Shown here: positions 35,437-44,433 of the stretch, in pieces
How positions within the stretch are numbered: position 1 is the first letter of the stretch
How the letters are laid out: every line of letters starts with the position of its first letter
Program-made: the position numbers and the translations under genes
The notes under the pieces: generated by a model
Told to the model about the DNA's origin: nothing
The model's database searches: none
The model's input: only the letters and a program-made list of their open reading frames with translations
Source: a bacterium
Lineage (GTDB): Bacteria; Pseudomonadota; Alphaproteobacteria; Caulobacterales; Hyphomonadaceae
Assembly: GCA_016125045.1 (NCBI GenBank)
Contig: WGML01000005.1
Span: 124,001-188,000, forward strand
DNA: 64,000 nucleotides
Direction of reading: 5' to 3'

Positions 35437-36987
35437 ATGTCGAGACAGATCTTCATCAACTACCGCCGCGACGACGCGCCCGGCGATGCACGCAGCATCC
35501 ACAACGGGCTCGCCGCGAGTTTTGGAAAATCCCGGATATTCATGGACGTCGACAACCTGCTGGCGGGCCAGCGGTTCGACCGCGAGCTATCACGTGCACT
35601 CGACCAGTGCGTGGCTCTGGTCTCGGTGATCGGCCCGAACTGGCTGAATCTGCTGAAGGAAAGGCAAGCGTCCGGCGAGCGCGACTATGTGAGGGAGGAG
35701 ATCGCGGCCGCGCTCAAGCGAGAGATCCCCGTCATTCCCGTGTGCGTCGGTAGAGCCGGCGCCATTCCGCCGCTGCCCCGCTCGGAGGACCTGCCTGAAG
35801 ACATCCGGGAACTCGTGCTACATCAAAAGCTCGACGTGGCGCACGAGAAATTCGGCCGCGACATCGAGGAACTGATCGCGGCGCTCAAACACGCCGGCGC
35901 CCGGCGGTCGTCTCCCAGGTTTGGCGCGATCGCGATCGCCGGCGTTTCCGCCGTGGCGCTGGCGGGAGTCGCCGTTGTCGTGACCTCAATGTTGAGCGGC
36001 GGTCCAGATCGCCCGCCCCCCGCGCAAGAGGCAGCCGCTCTCGAAACGGCTGCGCCGATCCCGGACCCCGACGGGGCGAAGGGCGCCGATCTCAGTCTCG
36101 ATTCCGCGGTTGAGGCGCCGCCGCCTGCCGCCGATCCCGTTTCCACGCCTACCGGACCCAACGCCGGAGCGCCGTCCGCGGGATCGCAAGATGCGCCGCA
36201 GGCGCCTCCCGCCCGTCCGCCCGCGCCGGCGGCGCTCCCGGAGGGCTTGTCCGCTGACCTCGCAGCCTACGCCGACGAAAGGAAAGTCACCGACAACCTG
36301 ATCGCCATTTCTTCGAGGCTCGACGAAATGGACATCGCGCCCAATTGGTTTGGATCACAGTCCTGCCGATCAAACCGCAAGGCGGCGGATGTCTACCGCG
36401 GGATGCTGATTACTCACGTCGGCTACATGCTGTTCGTCTCGCAACAGGAGCGCGGCGACTACAGTGGCTTCGGGTTCTTCGCCTGCGTCGACTGCTTCGC
36501 AGACTATCGGCCGCTCACCTCGCCGCTGGCGTTCCGGGACCGCTCGCCGCTGCTCAAATTCTGGAACAGGGTGCGCGCCGTTCGGACAATCGACGCGGTG
36601 CTGAAGGAATCGACGCTGCCAGAACGCGAGGCGCGGGCGATCTCGTCTTATATCGACACATTGATCGAATTTCGCGCCCACTATGAAACGATGAAGCGTC
36701 TGCAGTTGCTCACCTACACAGGACCAAATTCGAGCTACATCAATCTGCGGGACTACGACAAGATCGTCGAAACTGCCTTTCCGAAGGACCAGCAGGCGAC
36801 GGCGAAGTGCCTCTTCGGCGATTACGGATATCAAGCTGGCGTTCCGCAATTGCCGGGACGGATCTCGTCGATCAACTTCTACCCGACCGAATACATGATC
36901 GGCTTTTGGGCGCGGCGCGACAATGAGAACAGCTCCGGCCTCGCTGAAGCATTGCTGAGACACGTTCGCGGCCGTCTCGCCTCCTAG
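35437..36987 (+). CDS. Membrane-tethered TIR-domain protein with unknown periplasmic domain
   Basis: N-terminal TIR domain, residues about 3-150: QIFINYRRDDAPGDARSIHN, then SRIFMDVDNLLAGQRF, and YVREEIAAALKREIPVIPV. The Glu in REEI is at the position of the NADase Glu of bacterial TIRs (87 or 88). A basic stretch and one TM helix follow (FGAIAIAGVSAVALAGVAVVV, 162-182), then a Pro/Ala-rich linker to about 270 and a 245-residue domain with Cys310, Cys350, Cys353 and one later Cys; by charge it should be outside the inner membrane. No match known to me for that domain. Start MSRQIF chosen for the TIR; the frame extends 36 codons upstream. Alone between divergent genes. Confidence 0.8.
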   Translation: MSRQIFINYRRDDAPGDARSIHNGLAASFGKSRIFMDVDNLLAGQRFDRELSRALDQCVALVSVIGPNWLNLLKERQASGERDYVREEIAAALKREIPVIPVCVGRAGAIPPLPRSEDLPEDIRELVLHQKLDVAHEKFGRDIEELIAALKHAGARRSSPRFGAIAIAGVSAVALAGVAVVVTSMLSGGPDRPPPAQEAAALETAAPIPDPDGAKGADLSLDSAVEAPPPAADPVSTPTGPNAGAPSAGSQDAPQAPPARPPAPAALPEGLSADLAAYADERKVTDNLIAISSRLDEMDIAPNWFGSQSCRSNRKAADVYRGMLITHVGYMLFVSQQERGDYSGFGFFACVDCFADYRPLTSPLAFRDRSPLLKFWNRVRAVRTIDAVLKESTLPEREARAISSYIDTLIEFRAHYETMKRLQLLTYTGPNSSYINLRDYDKIVETAFPKDQQATAKCLFGDYGYQAGVPQLPGRISSINFYPTEYMIGFWARRDNENSSGLAEALLRHVRGRLAS

Positions 36988-37089
36988 CTCGTGTCGCGCC
37001 GATCCCGCCTCGCCCCTTCACGACAGACGGCGTTTGGGGTCAGGTGCGCGCAGACTCCCGCTGTCCCGCCGCTGAAGGTCCACCCTCCC

Positions 37090-38094
37090 ATGCAGCTCGC
37101 CCGCTTTCCCCGCCGCCGCTACACCCACGCCGCGACGCCCATCCAGCCGCTCGACCGGTTGTCTGCGCACCTCGGCGGCGCGGAACTCTGGATCAAGCGG
37201 GATGACCTCACAGGCCTCGCCGGCGGCGGAAACAAGACCCGCAAGCTCGAATTCCTGGTGGCCGACGCGCTCGACCAGGGCGCCGACACGCTCATCACCG
37301 TCGGGGCGGTGCAATCCAACCACTGCCGCCTCACGCTCGCGGCGGCCGCCGCCGAGGGACTGAAGTGCCGCCTGCTCCTCGAACAGAGAGTGCCGAGCAG
37401 CTACCGGGCCGATGCGAGCGGAAACAATTTCCTGTTCGACCTGCTCGGCGCGGAGGCGATCGAGGTCGTCGACGGCGGTGTCGACATATCCGCCCGCATG
37501 TCGGCGATGGCCGACGCCGTGCGCGCGCAGGGCGGCCGCCCCTACATCATCCCCGGCGGCGGCTCGAACGCGCTCGGCGCCCTCGGCTACGTCGCCTGCG
37601 CCCAGGAACTTCTCACCCAATGCTTCGAGGCGGGGCTCGCCTTCGACCACATCGTCTGCGCGAGCGGCAGCGCGGGAACGCATGCCGGCCTCCTCGTCGG
37701 ACTGCACATGTCAAACGCCGGTATCCCCGTGACCGGGGTGAACGTCCGTCGCCCGCGCGCGGAGCAGGAAGGAAATGTCCACAAGCTGGCGGTTGAAACC
37801 GCCGCGCTCCTTCAGGTTGCGGCCCCACCCCGTTCAGCGGTCACGGCGCTCGAGTCCTGGGTCGGGCCCGGTTACTCCCTGCCGACGCCCGAAATGATCG
37901 AAGCGGTACGCACCTTCGCCCGCATGGAGGGGGTGCTTCTTGACGCCGTCTATACCGGCAAGGCGGCAGCCGGCCTGATCGACCTCACGCGCGAAGGTCG
38001 CTTCAAGGCAGGCGAGCGGGTCTTGTTTCTTCACACCGGCGGGGCGCCCTCCCTCTCCGCCTTCGAGCCTCTTTTGCGCACCCAAACGAAGTGA
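37090..38094 (+). CDS. D-cysteine desulfhydrase / L-cysteate sulfo-lyase family PLP enzyme
   Basis: PLP-dependent lyase of the ACC deaminase/DcyD/CuyA family. PLP Lys in GGGNKTRKLEFL, with the preceding LWIKRDDLTGLA; SNHCRLTLAAAAAEGL and the phosphate-binding GSAGTHAGLLVGL are intact. Members release sulfide and pyruvate from D-cysteine, or sulfite from L-cysteate; sequence alone does not separate these here. 334 residues from the MQLARFPRRRY start, normal. Ten bases upstream of the racemase gene: one unit for D-amino-acid or sulfonate use. Confidence 0.88.
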   Translation: MQLARFPRRRYTHAATPIQPLDRLSAHLGGAELWIKRDDLTGLAGGGNKTRKLEFLVADALDQGADTLITVGAVQSNHCRLTLAAAAAEGLKCRLLLEQRVPSSYRADASGNNFLFDLLGAEAIEVVDGGVDISARMSAMADAVRAQGGRPYIIPGGGSNALGALGYVACAQELLTQCFEAGLAFDHIVCASGSAGTHAGLLVGLHMSNAGIPVTGVNVRRPRAEQEGNVHKLAVETAALLQVAAPPRSAVTALESWVGPGYSLPTPEMIEAVRTFARMEGVLLDAVYTGKAAAGLIDLTREGRFKAGERVLFLHTGGAPSLSAFEPLLRTQTK

Positions 38095-38104
38095 GGATCG
38101 CGCC

Positions 38105-38824
38105 ATGCGCCCCCTGACCATCGGCGTGATCGGCGGCATGGGTCCCGCCGCCACCTTTGACTTCTGCGCGCGCCTCACCGCACTCGCCCCGGCGGCGCGC
38201 GACCAGGACCACCCGCGCATCCTCGTGGACTGCGACCCCTCCATTCCGGACCGCAATGCCGCCGCGCGCGGAGATGGGCCGCAACCGGGACCGGTCCTCG
38301 CGGCCAAGGCCGCCGACCTTCAGGCGGCCGGCGCCGAGCTCATCGTCATGCCGTGCAACGCGGCGCACGCTTACGCGCGCGACATCCAGGCGGCCATAAG
38401 CATCCCCTTCCTCGACATGATCGACGCGACCGTGCGCGCCGCACGCTCCGGCGGGGCGCGAAAGATCGGCGTGCTCGCCGCGGATGGGGCCCGCCAGGCG
38501 CGTCTCTATGAAACCGCCCTGACGCGCTCCAGCGCCGCGCCCGTGCTGCTGTCGACAGAGGACCAGGCCGCGTTCATGGCGGTGGTATACGCCATCAAGT
38601 CCGGCGATATCGGTCCGGCGGTTCGCGCGTCGATGCAGTCGAGCGCCCGAACGCTCCTCGCGTCCGGGGCCGAGACGATCGTATCCGGCTGTACGGAAGT
38701 CCCTCTCGCGCTGTCGGAGTCGGACATCTCCGCGCCGCTCATCTCGTGCACGGATGAACTCGCACGCGCGACGCTCGCCCGCGCCTATCGGGACACCGGC
38801 GCAACGCCGCGCGCTAACCCTTGA
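38105..38824 (+). CDS. Aspartate/glutamate racemase family protein
   Basis: Cofactor-independent racemase of the Asp/Glu family. The two catalytic Cys are visible in MPCNAAHAY and SGCTEVPLA, with the N-terminal IGVIGGMGPAAT of the aspartate-racemase branch. 239 residues. GAGG 8 bases upstream. Paired with the D-cysteine desulfhydrase-like gene, it could interconvert the D/L substrate for that lyase, but this is inference from position. Its 3' end overlaps that of rtcB by 11 bases. Confidence 0.9.
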   Translation: MRPLTIGVIGGMGPAATFDFCARLTALAPAARDQDHPRILVDCDPSIPDRNAAARGDGPQPGPVLAAKAADLQAAGAELIVMPCNAAHAYARDIQAAISIPFLDMIDATVRAARSGGARKIGVLAADGARQARLYETALTRSSAAPVLLSTEDQAAFMAVVYAIKSGDIGPAVRASMQSSARTLLASGAETIVSGCTEVPLALSESDISAPLISCTDELARATLARAYRDTGATPRANP

Positions 38825-40025
38825 TGCACACGACCTGCTTCAGCGTATGCATCACCTCGATCAGGTCCGCCTGCGCCGCGATCACCGCGTCGACATCCTT
38901 GTAGGCCGCCGGGGTCTCGTCGATGACGCCCGCGTCCTTGCGGCACTCCACACCCTCGGTCGCCTCGCGGTGATCCTTCAGCGTGAACGCCTGCTTGGCC
39001 GCTGAGCGCGACATCGCGCGGCCCGCCCCATGCGAGCACGAGCAGAACGAATCCGGATCGCCCTTTCCGCGCACGATGAAGGATTTGGCGCCCATCGATC
39101 CGGGAATGATGCCGAGGTCTCCGTCGCCGGCGCGCACCGCACCTTTCCGGGTCACCCAGACGTCAGCGCCGAAATGATGCTCCTTCTCCACATAGTTGTG
39201 GTGGCAGTTCACCGCCTGCTTCCCCAGCTTGAACTTGCCGAGCACCGAGCGCATCGCCTGCAGGGTGCGGTCCATCATCGCTTCACGGTTCATGCGCGCA
39301 TAGTCCTGCGCCCAGCCGACCGCCTCGACATAGTCGTCGAACAGCGCCTCTCCCTCCATGAAGAAGGCGAGATCCCGGTCGGGCACATGGAAGCCGAGCA
39401 CCCGGCGCTCCAGCTCCCGGCGCGCCCGTTCGATGAAGTAGGTTCCGATCTGGTTGCCCGTTCCGCGCGATCCGGAATGCAGCATCACCCACACCATCTG
39501 GCGTTCGTCGATGCACACCTCGACAAAGTGGTTCCCGCCGCCGAGCGTTCCCAGCTGTGCGCCGACCTTGTGGTTGGGAATGCGCTTGTGCTTGTCGCGG
39601 ATGCGGTCCAGCCGGGCCTCGAGGTCGGAATTTCGCCAGCGGGTCGCGATCGAATCCGGAACGTCGCCGTACTCCCCCGCCCGGCCGTTGCCGACCGGAA
39701 CCTTGCGCTCGATCTCCGAACGCAGCTTCGAGAGCGAATCCGGAAGCTCGGACGCCGTCATCGAGGTCTCGACCGCCATCATCCCGCAGCCGATATCGAC
39801 GCCGACCGCCGCCGGTATGATCGCGCCCCGCGTGGGAATCACCGACCCGACCGTCGCCCCGCGCCCGTAATGCACATCGGGCATCACCGCGAGGTGTTCG
39901 TGCACGAAGGGCAGCCCCGCGACATTCTCGAGTTGGCGGCGCGCCACGTCCTCGACCGGTACGCCCTTGATCCACGCCTTGATGCGTCCCCCGCCTCCGG
40001 TTTCAATCAGTTCATAGGCGCTCAT
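38814..40025 (-). CDS. rtcB: RNA-splicing ligase RtcB
   Basis: GTP- and Mn-dependent ligase that joins 2',3'-cyclic phosphate or 3'-phosphate ends to 5'-OH RNA. Motifs in order: PDVHYGRGATVGSVIPT, GVDIGCGM (metal Asp/Cys), GGGNHFVEV, HSGSRGTGNQI, NCHHNYVE, IIPGSMGAKS and SHGAGRAMSR, where the His is guanylylated. 403 residues, the short bacterial class (E. coli 408). ATG chosen at MSAYELIETG; no strong Shine-Dalgarno. No rtcA or rtcR next to it. Confidence 0.96.
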   Translation of the reverse strand: MSAYELIETGGGGRIKAWIKGVPVEDVARRQLENVAGLPFVHEHLAVMPDVHYGRGATVGSVIPTRGAIIPAAVGVDIGCGMMAVETSMTASELPDSLSKLRSEIERKVPVGNGRAGEYGDVPDSIATRWRNSDLEARLDRIRDKHKRIPNHKVGAQLGTLGGGNHFVEVCIDERQMVWVMLHSGSRGTGNQIGTYFIERARRELERRVLGFHVPDRDLAFFMEGEALFDDYVEAVGWAQDYARMNREAMMDRTLQAMRSVLGKFKLGKQAVNCHHNYVEKEHHFGADVWVTRKGAVRAGDGDLGIIPGSMGAKSFIVRGKGDPDSFCSCSHGAGRAMSRSAAKQAFTLKDHREATEGVECRKDAGVIDETPAAYKDVDAVIAAQADLIEVMHTLKQVVCIKG

Positions 40026-40234
40026 GGTCGCGACGCCCGCTTGGGGGCGGTCCTTATTCAGGAGTTTGCTTCGGGGGCGCGGCTTATCGCCGAAGCAACG
40101 ATCTGCGTCAACCCGTCGCAGCCTCATCTTCCGGCAAGCAGCCCGTTCATGACAGGAAGATAATCCGCGCCGCGCCGCTTTACGGTCAAGGCGCCGCCCG
40201 CCATCTTCTCGCCGTCTCCTGCAGGGCTCCCCAC

Positions 40235-41194
40235 ATGGTTTTCGTCCTTATCGCGGTTGGCTTGGCGATGCTCGTCGCCGGCGGCGAAATGCTCGTGCGC
40301 GGAGCGGTGGCGCTCGCCAAACGCTTCGGCATGTCGCCGCTTCTCATCGGCCTCACCCTCGTCGGATTCGGCACATCGGCGCCGGAGCTCGTCACCAGCA
40401 TCAACGCCGCCCTCGCCGGGTCGCCCGGCATCGCGGTCGGCAATGTCGTCGGCAGCAACATCGCCAACATCCTGCTCATTCTGGGCGTGAGCGCCCTCAT
40501 TTTCCCGGTCGCCGTGGCGTCGGGTCCGTTCCGCCGCGACGGAACGGCGCTGGCGATCGCGACTGTCCTCTGCGTCCTCGCCGTCCTCGCGGGGCAGCTG
40601 ACGCTCTGGATGGGGCTTGGCCTCGTCGCGGCGCTCATCGCCTACATCGCGATCGCCTGGTTCCAGGATCGCAAGGCGCAAGCCGCGCTCGCCCCGGAGG
40701 TTCTGGGCGCGCCCGCCACCGCATCCACCGGCCCGGCGGGTAGTCTCATCGAGATCGCGCTCGTGGTCGCCGGCCTTGCATCGACCATCGTCGGGGCGAA
40801 CCTCCTCGTGACGGGCGCGATCGACCTCGCCTCCAGCTTCGGCGTTCCGGAGTCCGTCATCGGCCTCACCATTGTCGCGGTCGGCACCTCACTGCCCGAG
40901 CTTGTCACGTCGGTCATGGCGGCGCTGCGCAAGCACAGCGACCTCGCCTTCGGCAACATCGTCGGCAGCAACATCTACAACATTTTCGGCATTCTCGGCG
41001 CGACCGCCGTCATCCATCCGATCGCCGTGCCGCCGGAGATCGCTCGCCTTGACATCTGGGTGATGGCCGCCGCGACCGCGGCGCTGTTCATCGTCACCAT
41101 CACCGGCTGGCGGATCGCCCGATGGGAGGGCGGCGTCATGGTGGCGGCTTACGCCGGTTATATCGGCTGGCTCGCGATGACGACCCTCGGCTGA
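40235..41194 (+). CDS. Calcium/sodium antiporter (CaCA, YrbG-like)
   Basis: Inner-membrane cation exchanger with ten TM helices and the two inverted alpha repeats that form the ion site: GFGTSAPELVTSINAAL with GNVVGSNIANILLILG, and AVGTSLPELVTSVMAAL with GNIVGSNIYNIFGILG. Acidic residues in both PEL motifs are kept, so exchange should be active. 319 residues. GCAGGG upstream of the ATG. Convergent with the large autotransporter gene. Confidence 0.94.
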   Translation: MVFVLIAVGLAMLVAGGEMLVRGAVALAKRFGMSPLLIGLTLVGFGTSAPELVTSINAALAGSPGIAVGNVVGSNIANILLILGVSALIFPVAVASGPFRRDGTALAIATVLCVLAVLAGQLTLWMGLGLVAALIAYIAIAWFQDRKAQAALAPEVLGAPATASTGPAGSLIEIALVVAGLASTIVGANLLVTGAIDLASSFGVPESVIGLTIVAVGTSLPELVTSVMAALRKHSDLAFGNIVGSNIYNIFGILGATAVIHPIAVPPEIARLDIWVMAAATAALFIVTITGWRIARWEGGVMVAAYAGYIGWLAMTTLG

Positions 41195-41200
41195 CGGATC

Positions 41201-41218
41201 GGCGGGCCGAAGCCCGCC
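41201..41218. terminator. Shared terminator-like hairpin between convergent genes
   Basis: Perfect 7-bp stem GGCGGGC/GCCCGCC with loop CGAA-type (4 bases), lying in the 34-base gap between the antiporter stop and the autotransporter stop. Symmetric, so it could serve both strands; no T-tract. Confidence 0.45.
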
Positions 41219-41228
41219 GCCTTCACCG

Positions 41229-44200
41229 CTAGAAACCGAGATTGAACCTCAGGCCCACGACGTCGCCGACCCCGGCCCCAACGCCGCCGACCGCCGATCC
41301 CTCGCCCGTTTCCGCGCGCAGGAACGCCGCGATTTCGGCCCGGTCGCCCATGATCGGCCGGGCGTAGAAGGCTTCAAGCGCCATCACCCGCTCGCGGCCC
41401 GAGATCGAGGTCCGGCGAACCACCTGACCGATGTCGCCCGTCGTGCGGTCGACCACCTCAAAGCCGGACACATCAAGCGCGCCCGTCTCGATGTGCATCG
41501 GCTGAACGAGCGCGAGCCGCGCCCGGTCGGTCTTGCCGAACACGCCATTGAAATCGAGCGCCGCCTCGAAGGCGGTCGACTGCACCCCGGCGTCGGTGAC
41601 GCCAAGGCCCTGCACGCCGTCGCTGCCACGCGTCCGGCCATAGGTCGCGGATCCTGTGAAGTTCAGCCGGTCGTTGAGCGCATAGTTCAGTCCCACGGTC
41701 ACCGCATCGGTGCGGGAACGACCCGTGAAGTCCGTCGGATCAAGCGACTGCACGCCGAGCAGGCCATTACGCTCCTCAAGATAGGTGTAGCCGGCCGTCA
41801 CCTCGGCGCGATCGCCGAACGCCCTCGACACCGAGGCGTTCGTCGCCATCGCGCGATACGTCCCGAGCCCTTGATAGAGCGGCCGTTCCTCGCGTGACAG
41901 CGGATCGATTTCCACCGCATCGAACCGACGTTCCGTCACGCCGAGATTGAACCGGAGACCGCCATATTGCGGGCTCTCCACCCGGGCGAACGCACCGCCG
42001 GAGGCAAGTCCGAGCAGCGGGTTTCCGCCTCCCGTCGCCTGAGCGAACGCGCCATCCCACGTCCCCGCCTGGCCATTGAGCGCCCGCGCGCCCTCGCCGT
42101 TGCCGAACCGCACGGTAAGGTCCTCCGGCGACGTGAGCGCAAACTCCGTGCGGTACGGCATACCGCCATCACGCACCTGTTCCTGCAGCGCGAGCGGACT
42201 TGCCGACATCTTCAGGTTCCAGCCGAACGGATTGGCGACCTGCGCATTGTCGACAAGACGGCGGTCCCCGGTTGGCGACCAGGCGTTCAGCGCACCGTGG
42301 ACGTAGGACCGGAACGCTTCGCTCGACCCGAGCACGCGCTCGGTCGTGCCGGTGAGGCTGGCATCGAGCGGCGCCACGAAGTCGCGATAGGTGTCGCCTA
42401 GGCGCTCGAACACGGTCAGCCCCGCGCCCGACGCCCCCCAGATCCGTGCGGTCGGGGCGCGCCGCTGGCGGTGAAGCAACAGCGCTTCGCTGCGCGCACC
42501 GGACCCGCGCGCCTCATACGTGAAGACGTCGCCCAGATTGATCGGAGCCTGGGCCGCCGCGATGTCGAGCATACCGTGCCCGTACACCGGATCGACCCCC
42601 GGCGCGCCAAGATCGCGCGCGGTGTTGAGGATGAGGTCGACCGTCGCGCCCGGGTGCTGCCGCAGCCAGCCCCAGCGGTCCTGCAGGAGCGCGATCGCTC
42701 CCGTGACCAGCGGCGCCGCCAGCGACGTGCCGGACTGACGGGTGACCCCGCCATTGCCGTCCGAAACCAGGATCCATTCGCCCGGAGCGACGATGAACCG
42801 GTTCATCAACCGGTTGCGATCCTCGCATGCGCCGCCCGTGGTAAGACAGGCGAGGCCGGGCGTGTTGGAAAAGGGAGAGATCACTCCCGTCGGCCCGACG
42901 GACCCCACCACCAGTAGGTGGGGCTGGCTTGCGGAACTCCAGTCGATGTTCTGCGCCTGCGCGAGGCCGTCATTGCCCGCAGCGTGGACGTAGATCGTGC
43001 GGCCGGCGGTCGCCTGGACCCCGGCGTCGCTGTAAACATTCGCCCAATCCGGATGCAGCGTGTACCCCGGCACGCCGAGCGACATGTTGACGACGCTCGC
43101 CCCGGCGCCGACGACCGATGTGACGGCGCTCGTCACGTCCGCCCAGCCCGCCGTCAGCGTCGAGTCATACGGGTTGTACGCCGCGATCGACGCGCGTGGC
43201 GCGATGCCCATCAGCCCCCGTCCGTCGAACGGCGAGACGAGAAGGCTCGCCACCGCCGCGCCGTGGCCGGTTCCGGTTTCGGAATAGCCGCCGGTCGAGA
43301 TCAGCCGGCTGTCGACGCCGGCGCCGCTGGCGACCGAGAAATCGACAAGCCCGATGACCGATGTGCGGCCGCCGCCCTGCCGGGTCGCCAGCGCCGGCGA
43401 CCAGTTGACGTTGCGCATCCAGTAGTCGACCTGGTCGCGCCCCGAAAACCCCATGAGCCCGTCATACCAGGCGAAGAAGAAGGATTCCCGGCCGTAGGTG
43501 TTGACCCGTCCGAAGGACGACGGATCAGCAAGATCGATCCCGTAGCGCGCAAGCAGGTCCGCCACGAAGCCCTCGCGGAAGGACCGACCCGTCCGCGCCT
43601 CCACCGCACGCCCCCAGAAGGCCTCCGAACGCGAGATCAGTGCTTCGAACATGCCGGGCAGATCCCCGGCGTCCGCGGAAAAGGGCGCGATGTCGCCCCA
43701 AGCGGCCCGCAACTCGCCCATGAAGGGTGAAATGTCGCCCCAGAACGGCGCGATGTCCCCATAGAAGGGTGAAATGTCCCCGTAGAACGGCGAGATATCT
43801 CCATAGAACGGAGCAATATCCCCGTAGAACGGAGCGATGTCTCCGTAGAACGGAGAGATGTCCCCGTAGAACGGAGAGATGTCCCCGTAGAACGGAGAGA
43901 TGTCCCCGTAGAACGGCGAGATATCGCCCCAAAACGGAGAGATGTCGCCGTAGAAGGGCGAGATGTCGCCCCAGAAAGGAGAGATGTCCCTGTAGAAGGG
44001 CGAGATGTCTCCCCAGAACGGAGAGATGTCGCCGTAGAAAGGCGAGATGTCTCCCCAGAACGGAGAGATGTCGCCGTAGAAAGGCGAGATGTCTCCCCAG
44101 AACGGAGAGATGTCCCCGTAGAAAGGCGAGATGTCTCCCCAGAACGGAGAGATGTCGCCGTAGAAAGGCGAGATGTCTCCCCAGAACGGAGAGATGTCCC

Positions 44201-44381
44201 CGTAGAACGGGCTGACATCCCCATAAAGCGCCCGGATCGGCCCCCCTCGCGTCAGGGATGTCGACTCCCCGCCGGGCGCCGTCGAGGTCGCCTCTACCGG
44301 GTCAGCAGCCGCCGCGGGTAAAAAAGCCGAACTTGCCGCGATCGCGATAACGGAAACGTAAGAAATGCGTGCTTTATTCAT
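41229..44381 (-). CDS. S8 subtilisin-like autotransporter with N-terminal heptapeptide array
   Basis: Type V-secreted serine protease, 1050 residues. Signal peptide (YVSVIAIAASSAFLPAAA), then 26 tandem heptads of consensus GDISPF-Y/W, then an S8 domain. Its triad is visible: Asp in GLVDFSV (codon 43341-43343), His in GTGHGAAVAS (43263-43265) and Ser in GTSLAAPLVTGAIAL (42723-42725). About 300 C-terminal residues form a beta-barrel ending VGLRFNLGF with the terminal Phe needed for outer-membrane assembly. The start at MNKARISYV is preferred as the signal-peptide start; an upstream ATG in frame overlaps the CtrA box. Monocistronic. The heptads lie between signal and protease, so probably form a surface stalk or propeptide. 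Confidence 0.9.
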   Translation of the reverse strand: MNKARISYVSVIAIAASSAFLPAAAADPVEATSTAPGGESTSLTRGGPIRALYGDVSPFYGDISPFWGDISPFYGDISPFWGDISPFYGDISPFWGDISPFYGDISPFWGDISPFYGDISPFWGDISPFYRDISPFWGDISPFYGDISPFWGDISPFYGDISPFYGDISPFYGDISPFYGDIAPFYGDIAPFYGDISPFYGDISPFYGDIAPFWGDISPFMGELRAAWGDIAPFSADAGDLPGMFEALISRSEAFWGRAVEARTGRSFREGFVADLLARYGIDLADPSSFGRVNTYGRESFFFAWYDGLMGFSGRDQVDYWMRNVNWSPALATRQGGGRTSVIGLVDFSVASGAGVDSRLISTGGYSETGTGHGAAVASLLVSPFDGRGLMGIAPRASIAAYNPYDSTLTAGWADVTSAVTSVVGAGASVVNMSLGVPGYTLHPDWANVYSDAGVQATAGRTIYVHAAGNDGLAQAQNIDWSSASQPHLLVVGSVGPTGVISPFSNTPGLACLTTGGACEDRNRLMNRFIVAPGEWILVSDGNGGVTRQSGTSLAAPLVTGAIALLQDRWGWLRQHPGATVDLILNTARDLGAPGVDPVYGHGMLDIAAAQAPINLGDVFTYEARGSGARSEALLLHRQRRAPTARIWGASGAGLTVFERLGDTYRDFVAPLDASLTGTTERVLGSSEAFRSYVHGALNAWSPTGDRRLVDNAQVANPFGWNLKMSASPLALQEQVRDGGMPYRTEFALTSPEDLTVRFGNGEGARALNGQAGTWDGAFAQATGGGNPLLGLASGGAFARVESPQYGGLRFNLGVTERRFDAVEIDPLSREERPLYQGLGTYRAMATNASVSRAFGDRAEVTAGYTYLEERNGLLGVQSLDPTDFTGRSRTDAVTVGLNYALNDRLNFTGSATYGRTRGSDGVQGLGVTDAGVQSTAFEAALDFNGVFGKTDRARLALVQPMHIETGALDVSGFEVVDRTTGDIGQVVRRTSISGRERVMALEAFYARPIMGDRAEIAAFLRAETGEGSAVGGVGAGVGDVVGLRFNLGF
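43680..44225 (-). repeat. 21-bp coding tandem repeat array (26 units)
   Basis: In-frame units of 21 bp encoding YGDISPF or WGDISPF. Units 2-15 (44204 down to 43911) mostly alternate Y and W, giving a higher 42-bp period; units 16-23 are all Y, unit 25 is degenerate (MGELRAA) and unit 26 reads WGDIAPF. Unit 12 has YRD. Third-base changes are few in the 43973-44183 part, pointing to recent expansion there. Confidence 0.95.
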
Positions 44382-44433
44382 AGCCTTGCCCCAGACGTAA
44401 TTCGCGTCTTGGGGGAATTCGTATATGCGCTTG

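Noticed and set aside
38814..38824. Frameshift or fusion of the racemase and rtcB genes
   Set aside because: They are on opposite strands and simply overlap at their 3' ends by 11 bases; both proteins end normally.
43680..44225. CRISPR-like regular repeats
   Set aside because: The 21-bp units are contiguous with no spacers, keep one reading frame and encode GDISPF heptads of the autotransporter; no cas genes are near.
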